Shown here: piece after piece, positions 11,710 through 23,300 of the stretch | How the letters are laid out: each line of letters begins with the position of its first letter | Position numbering within the stretch: position 1 is the first letter of the stretch | Assembly: GCF_964355755.1 (NCBI RefSeq) | Contig: NC_092676.1 | Location: forward strand, 624,501 to 659,287 | Reading direction: 5' to 3' | Length of the DNA stretch: 34,787 nucleotides | Source: Antedon mediterranea | Taxonomy: Eukaryota; Echinodermata; Crinoidea; Comatulida; Antedonidae | Notes under the pieces: model-generated | What the model was told of the DNA's origin: nothing | The model's input: only the letters and a program-made list of their open reading frames with translations | Databases searched by the model: none | Position numbers and translations under genes: made by a program

Positions 11710-13328
11710 CTAAATAAATGGTTACATAAAATTTATTATAATATTATATAATATTTATTATAATTTGGTTTTAATGTATTCATTTATTATTAGGCTTTTG
11801 TATCCTACCAAAAACAAAGTGCCAAAAGAAAAGTCTTAATTAAGATGACGTTTAAATAGGCTAGAGCCTCTAGAGGTGCAAATTCAGAGAGTTCCAGATG
11901 CGCGGAAAGGCAACAGAAAAATCCAGATTTTCTTGTTGATCGGGGTTAGATGTGTAGAAGTAGAATAGAAGTGTAATCATAACAGAAACGATGTCAAAAC
12001 TATAAGAGTAACTGAGACCATCTATTGTAATTGTATGTAGAACTATACTAGCTAGGCCTAAATACTATGTAGGCCTAGCCCAATTATTAGTATTAGGTGC
12101 CTAGCCTATACAAAAATAATTATTAATGTACAGTACAGATTTGTTTTTTGTTTTTTTTTTAAACCATATTTAGTATTATTATTATTTTATTTAAGGTAAG
12201 CATGTCAAAAAAAAAAAATTAAATCAGGCCTAGCCTAGGCTTACACAGTATAGGTCGTCTACTGTAGTGTGGTGTGCATGCAATATAAAGGGAAAGTGCG
12301 AACGAATTGACCAACCAAAACCTGATGCTACGCACTCATTCTTACTGGAGTCTCGTACGTACGTAGTCTACTGGGGCCGGGCCTACCTAACTAGCCTAGC
12401 CAGGCTAGTCAGTCAGATAAGAGTCTACTACTTTACTACAGCCTACCTGATCTCAATTTAATCTTAATAAAATATAATGTGGCTAGGATCTGGGCCTAGC
12501 CACTTTATAAGACTATTTAGACTAAGGCCTACGTACTAATTTACTAAAGCAAAAGTGGAAATTTACATTATTATCATAATACACCGGTGTCCGCGCGATA
12601 TTTTCAAAAACTAGCCTAGTATGGGAGGCAATCCCCGCCAAAAATGATCACTAGTGATAGAGAAAAATTAATGTAAAATAAAAGAGTTTTAGTTACGGTA
12701 TAGGCCTATTTAGAATAATCTTTATGTTCATGACAATGCTTTGTATTAAAGCAATTAAATTACTCACCAATAAACAATATTGACTTTGTATTATTGCCGG
12801 CCATTAAAATGAAAAGCCTTTAGTTATTTCCATACCCTGGAATTTCCACTGCGACATATTAGAATTTAATAACATAAATTTAGTCACACCCATTAAGACT
12901 AAGGTAGGTAAATTAACAGTTTTTGCTTTGTATTATATTAATACCGGCACTTACTTACCAAAATAAACCTATTATGATATGGTAACAACTAGGGTCCATA
13001 TATACAGTAATGAAACAAACAAAACAAAAAAACGGATTCATAGGCCCACTTGTTTTAAGATAATATTTCATGGCTGCTTAAGTCTGTGGCTATTGGCTAC
13101 ATTAAGTTACCAAACACTGTTATCAAAACATTTTAAAGGGGCGTTCTGTATACAAATATCATTCATTACGCAATTTTAGATAAATAATCAAATTTTCAAC
13201 TACCGGTAACTCCCTAGTGAAATAATTTTTAAGCTTAGTTAATTCAGTTTAAACAACGAAGACTGAATTACAACGAAGACTGAATTACATTTGCAGGAAT
13301 ATTATAATAAATATAATCGATCAGGAAC
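11710..13328. promoter_or_regulatory. Divergent promoter region between MMS22L and the APOL-like gene
   Basis: This 1.6-kb gap separates two genes transcribed away from each other. It must hold the untranslated first exon of MMS22L and the plus-strand start of the next gene, but no TATA box can be placed with confidence. At 12632-12644 the minus strand reads TTTTTGGCGGGGA, close to the E2F consensus TTTGGCGGG, in a small CpG-containing patch; this would suit a replication-repair gene. The part at 12040-12530 is rich in CCTAG and AGGCCTAG palindromes. Promoter assignment is inference. Confidence 0.5.
13254..13288. repeat. 17-bp tandem duplication upstream of the APOL-like start
   Basis: CAACGAAGACTGAATTA occurs twice in a row about 40 bases upstream of the ATG at 13329, probably within the 5' UTR or core promoter. 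Confidence 0.8.
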
Positions 13329-13539
13329 ATGGATGGGAACAATGAAGTAGAATATGGTGAACGACAACGACAACTGGATATTGACATGAAGTATAAAATT
13401 GGCGTTTGCATTTATGGGTTAATTGTCATAACCCATATGATTTATGTGATGAATGCCCCTTCTTGGGCGTAAGTATGCTTTATTATGCAGATTATTAGGA
13501 ACAAGAATAACAGTTTCGTTATGAAAGTGTAACTTACTC

Positions 13540-13570
<31 letters not shown>

Positions 13571-15626
13571 CAACTTACTTATTCAACAATATTTCAAGAG
13601 GGTGACCCAGCCAGCGGAAGCTGATTTTGAGAGGCATAAAAACACTACAAGTTAAAAAATAAATTACAATAGTTAAAATTCAATAAACTATAAATATATA
13701 ACTGTAAATCGAAAGTCAAAAATGTAAAAAGGTTAGGAAGATAAACATTTCATTTCAGATTTCCTGCAGTTTTAGCGTTGATTGGTTTCATTTGGTATAA
13801 GATTCAACAAATACGAATTGAGAAGGCAGAGCACCAACTAAAAGAGGATAGACTTGCGTTAGAGACCGACTTACACCAATGGGCACAAGGAAGAGCAGAA
13901 CTTGTCCAACGTCTTCGACACATTGCAGACGAAATAAACAGGTCACGACACAAAAGCAACGTTGCTAAAGTCTCTGTAAACTGTTTGGCATTTGTTGGGG
14001 ACTGCGCATGTTTGTTGAGCACCTTTTATGGATACAAACTACCCATTAACGGTTCTTACATTCGAGGTGCAATGCGTGCTACTGAAAAACTTACTGATGT
14101 TTTTGCTGACGCACTGGCTGATCTTAATTCAAGCAGGGGAGCACAAGAGGCGAATAGGGTGATGGAAGATGACCAAACGTTTAACAGACTTGGTAATCTG
14201 AAGGAGAGATACCGAAGAAGTTTGGAGAGATTCATATCTTTGTCTACCTACTTTGATAGAGCGATATTAAGATTTGAAACCCATGGTGACCGCACAGAAG
14301 TATTCTTAGGTAACTATTAATACGAAGTTCCATTTGATTTAGGAACGATGGGTGGGAGGAAAAAAATTGCGTTGTTTTTTTCAATCGTTTGAAGTTATCG
14401 ATATTTTTGTGTACGAGGGGAGAATTTTACGGGTCTACAAACGTACCGTGGAGTACTTATTTCTCCATGAACGTACTATGAATTTTAGATTTCAAATTTA
14501 CAAAACATTCTGATTTTGGTTTTTTTTACCAGACATTGGGAATATTTTTCTGACAAGACAGAAAGTAGCGGCGTTCGAGGATAACAGTAAAGGTAATTTG
14601 ATGAACAAAGCATAACATTTTCATTTGGGCTATACCCACCACTTCTATTTTTACCCTTCGGTCAGGAGAAACTACTAAAGAGGAAATTGCAATTCAAACA
14701 ACTGAAAGGAAGTTATACATTGGAGCGTTTTAATAATAACAAATGTTCTAGCCTTTCCAAAACAGAAATATATGGCACCAACAAACATTTTGTTGGTAAT
14801 GACTAAAATACAGTATATTGAAAAGCATCGTAAAAAAGGAAAGATTTAAGCCATGAAATAAATACTAATTAACCCAAACACCACGGTAACTAATTTAACC
14901 ATTATTGTTCTTTTAATTTTCTACAGTGAAAGAAATAGTAAAATCATTGGTGTTTGTCGGCGGGTTTACTGATAAGTATTTGAGCAAAAGTAAGTAATGT
15001 GTTAGCTCCCCTCACTGGTACAAATATTGAATACCTCTCAAATAAGATCTGAAATGTTCGACTAAAGATAAAGGCCACACACAAATAGTTAATTAATTTA
15101 GAGAACACACTTTTAATCCTTGTACTTTTCATTCATGAATTCATTCAATCATTCACTTATTTGGTCGAACACAAAAAACAAGGAAGGCAAATTCTGTTTT
15201 ACATGATGCATATTGTATCACAAAATGTTTGATTATGAGGTAGGTCACGATCTATTCATGGAGGTAATACCTCCATTGTCTATTTAGCAATTAGATGAAG
15301 AATCAACTCATTTTATTATCGTCTTCGTTGTTACAAATCGGCATCGACAAATGGATACATTTAAAATTTAAAAATTATGTTTAACTCTAGCAAACAATGA
15401 TCGAAAAGAAGCTTTACTGGGCGTACTTAACTTAGTTGCTGATGGGGCGACAATTTATAACCGCTTCAAAGAGATTCAAAGTGGTTCTCCAGATATAGCT
15501 GCAGACAAGGTCAGAGCCATAGCAAGTGACTTGGAAGACCAAATCCCGACAGTGGATGGAATACTTCTTGAAGTATTATTGGAAGTAGCAAACAATAACA
15601 ATGCAAGGGTTACAGGAAATCTTTAA
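13329..15626 (+). CDS. Apolipoprotein-L-like two-helix membrane protein (349 aa)
   Basis: Five exons with GT-AG junctions and consistent phase: 13329-13468, 13759-14309, 14533-14592, 14927-14989, 15391-15626. Visible in the product: a hydrophobic segment at ~24-41 (GVCIYGLIVITHMIYVM), a second at ~48-61 (FPAVLALIGFIWYK), a charged helical stretch at ~64-110, a small hydrophobic patch (VNCLAFVGDCACLLSTFYGY), and a C-terminal helix pair (LLGVLNLVADGATIYNRFKE). The order LRHIADEINRSRHKSNVAKV, hydrophobic patch, long helical region, then a VLNLV...AADKVRAIASDLE tail resembles the layout of vertebrate APOL proteins (LRALADEINKVHRG-like motif; C-terminal VLDVVYLV segment). That is a weak, remembered similarity. 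Function is unknown; an alternative is an unrelated coiled-coil membrane protein. The ATG is the first in-frame one and is preceded by AAC. Confidence 0.75.
13529..13575. repeat. (ACTT)n microsatellite
   Basis: A run of CTTA/ACTT tetranucleotides in intron 1 of the APOL-like gene, about 60 bases after its donor. Confidence 0.9.
13598..13640 (-). mobile_element. LINE 3'-terminal hairpin fragment
   Basis: GAGGGTGACCCAGCCAGCGG followed by AAGCTGATTTTGAGAGGC. Reversed, this is a short hairpin ending in TGGGTCACCCTC, like the 3' ends seen at 18420 and 25596. It is probably a 5'-truncated LINE copy, with no coding part seen. Confidence 0.45.
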
Positions 15627-15955
15627 ATATAATAAAACATTCCATTTAAACACATAAATGATAGCGTAAGTCTATTAATGAAAACTTGTTATGGGTCTTT
15701 GTGATAGAAATTAAGTGTTGAATGAGAGCTTAGATACTGTTACGAGGGCGTTTTTGATAGCAGGGTAACCTTGGTTTATTTTGTTATAAAGATATCGTCA
15801 TGGTAGATTTAATAACAGTTTGTGCAGCTAATGTGTTTTATTGTAATTTAATAGATTTGGTACGGAGCTTTGATATAAATCTCAATGAGTTAATATATAG
15901 TTTTAATTGTTTTAGTTTCAACCCAGGAGACATTTTAAAAATCTCTTTTAAATAA
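15627..15955. other. 3' flank of the APOL-like gene
   Basis: AT-rich sequence following the stop, with AATATAATAAAACA immediately after it (a possible AATAAA-like poly(A) signal at 15628-15638). No other feature recognised. Confidence 0.4.
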
Positions 15956-16620
15956 GTGCTATATACCAGCGTAATTCAGCGCTGTATGGACTATATCTCT
16001 GTGTGGGGAACTACGTCCCACAAAAATAAAAATATTCGTTTAAGGTTACAAAAATGTGCCGCTCGAGTTGTAAAAAATAATTTTGACTTCAAAAACTATC
16101 GTAGGATTGATATTATTAAACAAAATAAATGGAAATTGCTAGATGAACGTAGAGACTACGCTATTGCTTGTATTATGTACAAATGTATACATAGTATTGC
16201 ACCCCCCCCCCCCTCCCCCGTCTGTGCAACGATATTGAAATGGTTTACGACCAACATGGATACTCTACGAGATATTCCTAATCTCTGAATGTTATACCAC
16301 CTATGCCAAATTGCTTATTATGAACGGATCGCTAAAGCCTATTGCACGAGCAATTAAAGCTTGGAATAGGATCCCTGTAAAAATTCAAGAAAGTTTGTCT
16401 GTAAATAGTTTTAAAATTAATTATAAAAAGCATTTCTTTAAAAAATAATTGTATCTCCCACGTATTATCATTAACGTTGTATATTTACTGATTGTTATAT
16501 TTTTTCTATTTTATTGTTGTTTCATTGCAGGACCATATTGAAAAACAGAAATGTTGTGATCTTTTGTTTTCTGAATTATGTTATCCTGCTTTAAATATGT
16601 TTTAATAAATAAATTAATTA
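15956..16620 (+). pseudogene. 5'-truncated LINE: reverse transcriptase C-terminus remnant
   Basis: Residues such as VIQRCMDYISVWGTT, RLRLQKCAARVVKN and ERRDYAIACIMYKCIHSIAP match the C-terminal end of non-LTR retrotransposon reverse transcriptases (pattern: VWG, LQ..AAR.I, RR....ACLMYK.LHG.AP). After a poly-C tract (~16202) the frame shifts, and the homology resumes as AIKAWNRIPVKIQESLSVNS, the usual W..IP..I tail. It is followed by AGGACCATATTGAAAAACAG and an A/T-rich tail ending near 16620 (TTAATAAATAAATTAATTAA). The endonuclease and catalytic RT parts are absent, so the element is dead. Confidence 0.8.
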
Positions 16621-17391
16621 ATAAGCTTCGGTAATGATTTTTCCGGATCACGTCTTTTAAAGTAGTCTTTTATGTGAATAGCAAAAACTAGGCGTACTAT
16701 ATATTCCAGGGTATTAAAGTAAAATGGTAGAAAATAATTAATAAGTTATTTTTAGCAATAATTTAGCACTAATGTGTATATTTGCTTTGTGTTGTTATAG
16801 GCTATGCTATGTTTGTTTTTATTTATACTTTAGGCCTTAGTACTACTTCTTGAGCACCTTAACATTACGGATCAAAATGTAAGCATAAATAAACAGAACA
16901 ATTTCAATGTCAGTATCTGTATCTTTGTATAATTTATATATATATTGTTAAGTTCTCTTGAATCTAAATTATAGGTTGCATTTGAAACGATTAATATTAT
17001 TTTAAAACGTTGATTATTTCATGGAGTCAAAGAATATTATTATTTCTAATTTATAGGTTCATAATATTCTAATGGGGAACCTGGACCTATTTGATAGGTC
17101 CATGGTCTAAATCTCTGCCCAATGTGTGGCATTGATATAAAATAAGGTTATTACGTTCGTTGTTTTGAATAAGTAGATTAAAATCACTAGATACTGTATT
17201 GTGAGCGTAATATAGAAAACCGGTTATTTATGTCAGAGGTCACTATTATTCATTTGATATGCACTCAACCATTACCGCATATCAAAAGAGAAACAGGTAG
17301 TCGTGCGGTGTCAGTGGTTTGATCACGTTTAACACATTGTGTGATTGACATACGTACGTCTGTGCAAGAAATCAATTATATTATAACCAAT
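16621..17391. other. Intergenic/5' region of MAO
   Basis: AT-rich, with no ORF or repeat I recognise. The MAO promoter and 5' UTR must lie in the right-hand part; a CpG-bearing stretch (17300-17370) just before the ATG is the likeliest start region. Confidence 0.4.
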
Positions 17392-20300
17392 ATGTCAAAT
17401 GACAGTATTATTGTTGTTGGGGCGGGGATAAGCGGTAAGTATGCTCCAAAATATATTATTAAGCGTAGGCCGTTTGTGTTTCATTCGTCTTTGTACGTGT
17501 TAAAATGACGAACGAAACAAGCAAGCGAGGAATTCCGAATAGTAGGCCTACCGTAATAGCCTGCCATACATACCGTAGCCTACTACCGCGGTATCAGTAG
17601 GCTTATGTAATCTCATATCTTATGGGAACTGAAACGTCCAAAAAGACATCAATTGTTAATGTTGTGCACTTTATAATATATCATGTATGGAATGGAATAG
17701 GCATACTACCGTACAGCACGGCAGCATGGTGACCCGGCAGCGACCCGGCAGCACCACCTAACCTCCTCCTCCTCCTCCCTTCACACCCCCGGGGAGCGTG
17801 TGCAGATATGGGGTGAAAGGCTAGGAAGGGAACAGGTGTTCAAAGGATTGAATAATGATGGTCCAATCTGTTTGAAAATGAAGAAATCGAGAATCATGAA
17901 TTTTGAGATCAAAAGGCCACTCTATCTATTTATCTTGTCTCTGGATCGTACGTGGGCCTGCTTATCTCATACACCATTATTACTGGCGCATTACGTTTCC
18001 TCTCCTTTGTCTACCGTTTAGGTTTATGTGCTGCGAATTATCTAAAAGACAATGGATGTCATGTGACTTTACTTGAGGCACAAGATCGAGTTGGTGGACG
18101 GACGTTGACACTCAGAGTATACTATACTATTTTTTTACTACTTTTAATGCTATAATAATAATAATTATGTGTAGCTACAGCCCGAGCTACAGTACATTTG
18201 AATTAGGCTGTGCCCTTGTACGGTGACTCTTTGGCATTTTCCTTCCTTTCTTATAAAAACGGGTGTTTAATAACACAATTAAGTTCCTACATTCGTTTCC
18301 TATTAGGCCCCTAATGCTAAAGTAAAACATGTTAAATTGTATTTTATTGTTAAAGTTGTATATACGTAATGCTCTACCAATCAACGATGTGTTTTTTTTT
18401 CTATTTGTTTATTTTAACTATTTTTAAAGAGGGTAACCCATCCAGTTTAGCCCAGTGGATTAACTGATATTCAGGGGCCCTCTTTAATCAAATTAATTAA
18501 TGCACATTGAAATATAAAAGGTAATATAATGCTAGTATTCATGTTATCATTTACAAAATGTTATAGTAGGCCTAAATAGATTGTTGCACTCATTATTACG
18601 AAACATTTAATATTGTCAGGATCCGTCAGTTGAATACGTGGATTTAGGTGGAGCTTATATTGGTCCAACTCAAGATCGGATCCTTCGAGTAGCTAATGGC
18701 GTCGGAGTCAACACTTACCCCATCAAAGACGATCAGAAGTCTGTGTGGTTACAGAACGTGAGTTATTATCATTTTCACCGTAATTCCATCACTATTACGA
18801 TCACACCATCTCTACGTCAGTGTCATCTACAGCTTGGTTCTCACTAGAAACGCAACGCAAGGACGTAACGCAACGTAAGTGATTTGACCAATCACAAGCG
18901 ATAAAATATTCAAACTGTCGCTTGTCATTGGTCAACTCGCTTGCGTTGCGTTTACGTTCTTGCGTTGCGTCGCTAGTGGGAACCAAGCTTTACTTATCAC
19001 CACCTCCCCAATCATCGCCCCTCCCAATTTGCAATGTTGTCATCCCCACACTATTAACCTAATTTTCCATCATCGGCACTATCACCTGCACCGTTTACCA
19101 CCACCATCCCCTATAAAGAATCTATTGGTCAACTCGCTTGCGTTGCGTTCTTGCGTTGCGTCGCTAGTGGGAACCAAGCTTTACTTATCACCACCTCCCC
19201 AATGATTGCGCCTTGAGCACTCTGGAGTGGTATGTGCGCTATAAAAATCTTATTATTATTATTATTATTATAATTAACGTGTATAACTAATTTGTATATA
19301 CTGCAGGGAAGTCGTTACGAATTTGATGGTTTTATGCCCAAGTTTTGGAATCCTCTCATTTGGTTGGACGTCAACAGTATCATCCGAGAAATTGACCGAA
19401 TAGGAAAGACGGTATGGGAATGCTCAGTTGTGTTAAAAAAAATCTAAGACCACCTTTCCAGAGAAAGTGTAGATTCGACGACGATGACGAACATGCATAT
19501 TTTGATAATTTGTTTTTTTATAATTTCGAGCATAATACTAATGTTATTTGAGGGTAGAACAATATTCAAATGTTATTAATGATAATGATAAGGTTTGATT
19601 GAGCTTGATGATGAAGACGACAACAACGTCAATCGGGCGTCAATGAAGATGAAAACGGTTAAGACAACGATAACGATGATATTACAAGAAGGATGTATAT
19701 TAATTAACACGCCATATTGTTTTAGATTCCATTGGATAAACCATGGGATTGTCCAAACGCCGAGCAACTGGACAACATGACATGGAGAGAGTGGGTTAAT
19801 AAACAAGCATGGACAAGGTATGATGACGTAACATGTTTAACTAAAGCTTGGTTCCCACTAGAACGTAACGCAAGGACGTAAACGCAACGACGTAAACGCA
19901 ACGACGTAAACGCAACGACGTAAACGCAACGCAAGCGTTTTAACCAATGACAAGCGAAGTTATAGACAGTTAGCAATCACAAGCGAATAAGCCATCGCTT
20001 GTGATTGGTCAATTCACTTGCGTTGCGTTACGTCCTTGCGTTGCGTCGCTAGTGGGAACCACGCTTAACTGTTTAAGCTCGGTTCCCACTAGGACGCAAC
20101 GCAAGGACGTAGACGCAACGCAAGCAAGTTGACCAATACAAGCGACACATTGAATAATGTATCGCTTGTGATTAGTCAAACCCCTTACGTTGCGTTACGT
20201 CGTTGTGTCGCGTCTCTAGTGGGAACCAACCATTAGAAAAAAATATATCCAGGAGTCCCGTTTCTCGCCCTGTAGAACCACTCCCACGGTTTTAACTGAT

Positions 20301-23300
20301 GCAATTGAAGCGTAAACGGCTATGCATAACCGTAAAAATAACCGCAAATTTGAGAACGCCCATAGATACTTTAAACTTCTAATATCATATTCCGTGTGAA
20401 AGGAGTATATAACAATCACTTATAACCACCACCATTGTTTTGCTAGCACGGCGAGGACGTATTTTCTGGCGTCCTCTCCGTTTCACGTAACAGCAGAAGC
20501 GCATGAAATCTCAGCTTTATATTTCTTATGGTACATAGCGCAGTGTGACGGATTCTACAGGATCAATGGAGTCGAAAATGCAGCGCAGGTAAATTATAAA
20601 TAAATTATGTATGCACATTAAATCGATTGCAATTTAATACCGGATGTATAATTGACAATACAATTCATTCCTGACGTCACGATGACGTGTATTTAATTGA
20701 TAACAATATGTTGTATATAATATTTTGTACTTTTCATTTTCATAAGATGAAGGCTATCATTATTAGTTATTCAATGCGTTTATGAAATGTAAAATCTAAT
20801 GCTTTGACGCAAAGCTACTCCACAGTAGTTACAAACAATTACAATATCATTGAAATTAACATTACTGATTGCATTGTAGTCGCACAAGTTTGTTGGCGGA
20901 TCTCAAGTAATAAGTGAACGGTTACGTGAGCGATTGGACCAAAATAAAGTGTTTTTAAACAGTCCTGTTGCAAAGATACAACAAAATGAAACGAATGTCG
21001 AAGTGGTCACGTTAGATGGAAGGTCATTTAAGGTCAGTTTATCTATTAAAATCTGTTTTACACAATAAAAGGAGGTCGAACGAAGAAAATGATGGTTGTA
21101 AGTGTCTGTCTGTGTTATTACAGGGTTCAAGAGTGATATTAGCCATGCCCCCGTCGATGACGCAACGAGTGACGTATATACCCCAATTGCCGTCATTACG
21201 TAATCAACTCATCGCCAGAGCACCTATGGGGTCTGTCATCAAGTGTATCACGTATTACGATAAAGATTTCTGGTGCGATAAAGGTAAACTTGTAAAAACT
21301 AAACTGAAGTCAATAATAATAAAGGTGATTACAGGGATGCAAGGTTGACCTATTGATCTTTGACCATTGTGTCACTAATTTGTACATTGTTAATGAGGGT
21401 GGTTAATAGATAGACTAGTAAATCGACGGACTTCATCACCGATTTAGACAAAACCACCAGACCTTGCGCTATGCAAATGCATACCATAGAAAACTTCTCA
21501 ATGATCACGTGTTCTTTTCAAATTTAGAAGCGAACACCATGAACTATGACCTAACTTTCAGCCAATCATTTCTTAAAAGCTGTTTAATGTGCCATAAAAG
21601 TTAAATTGTAGGAACTTTTGTTTCTACAGTAAATTGATTAAAACTCGTTTATTTGATTAGGACTAAGTGGAAATATATGGAGTTTTGATGGTGAATCACC
21701 GGTGCTGTGGACTATTGATGATACCAAACCAGACAATACACATCCAGCATTAATGAAGTACGCCATATATATAATGTTTACATTTAACCAACAAATAAGG
21801 TTAAAGCTTGGTTTCTCCATTAAGTAATTTGAGCAATCATACGCGGTAGTTTGACACGTCTCTTGTGATTGGTCAACCCTTGCGCTGCGTGACGTGTACG
21901 TCTTTGTGCCGGGTTCCATACAATTTGTAAATGGATAAGAAATAATAATACCGCACAATAATACCACAGTATAGCGGCCTTTTTATGAGTAATCATGCTC
22001 AAGAGTGCTACATAGCATTTTTTGGATCATAATGCAGCTAGTTATCAGCGCAAAGTTGTGTCTTAATCTTAACCGGGTACCCATTTTATACAGCTGGATG
22101 GAGAGAGGAAAATGTAAGTAAAGTGCCTTGCCTAAGGACACAAGCAATGCGGCGAGAGTTGGATTCGAACCACGACCTCACGATAAATGTTGATTAAAAA
22201 TCATTGTAATAATTGTTTACAGTTTTCTGGAGGGAAATAAAGCAAGAAGTGTATGTTACAATTCTAAGGAGAGCAGGTAAGTTCTAAATGTCGCACACAC
22301 GTTATAAATCAATTGACTCAATTTAGACTAGAATCGGGGACGATTCGGCCCACTTTTGCGTCTCGCTACCAGTACGAATAAATGGTAAATATATTCATGT
22401 AATAAAAACTATTTTAAAATAATTCTTTTTATTTGTTTCAGACGCGACATGATATGCAAATTTTATGCAAAGGCTTTTCAATCGCAAGAGGCATTGAAGG
22501 TAAATAATTAAATTGTGTGTGTAGTAGTGGGACAACTCGCTTGATGATGCGAGCAAGCGTTTGGATATGCGTGACTTGGTTTCCATAGCGTAAGTGTGAC
22601 GCGCTGACAAATATTTAAATGTAATCTTTCAGCCAATCAACTATCTGGAAATGGATTGGATGGCCGAACAATATTCGGGCGGTTGTTTTACCTCAGTATA
22701 TTCTACAGGAGTGTTGTCAAAATTCGGAAGGTAAATTGCGATAGGCCTAGTTATCGGAATAAACTTAAAATCAAAATGTTACCGAAAACTCTCCTCCTAA
22801 AATGACAACCTGCCGATGTTTGGTTCTGATTATCCCATGAGCCAGAGCAATCCTTCTCATCGGGGAAAAGAAAAGCAAGATCAGCCTTTGTCATGTCCAG
22901 CTTAATTTTAAAAAGATCGGCTTGTGTTTTATACGACATCTTTGGAAGGGTAAATTAAAATTAAATTATGCCGCTTCAGAAATACCGAAGACAAATTGGT
23001 TTTGGTAAATCGATTCGTATGCAAGTGTCTGATATATTCCATGAATTATAACGCATCCATTATTGTGTGTATTCATTTTATAGAGAAATAGCAAAACCGT
23101 TCGGTTTGGTTTACTTTGCCGGAACTGAAACAGCTATTAAGTGGTCTGGGTACATGGATGGGGCGGTGGAAGCAGGAGAAAGGGCAGCGCGAGAGGTAAG
23201 TGGTCTGGGTACATGGATGGGGCGGTGGAAGCAGGAGAAAGGGCAGCGCGAGAGGTAAGTGGTCTGGGTACATGGATGGGGCGGTGGAAGCAGGAGAAAG

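Noticed and set aside
22150-22165. tRNA gene from the GGTTCGAATCC B box
   Set aside because: No matching acceptor, D and anticodon arms. The surrounding sequence is a dispersed SINE-like repeat.
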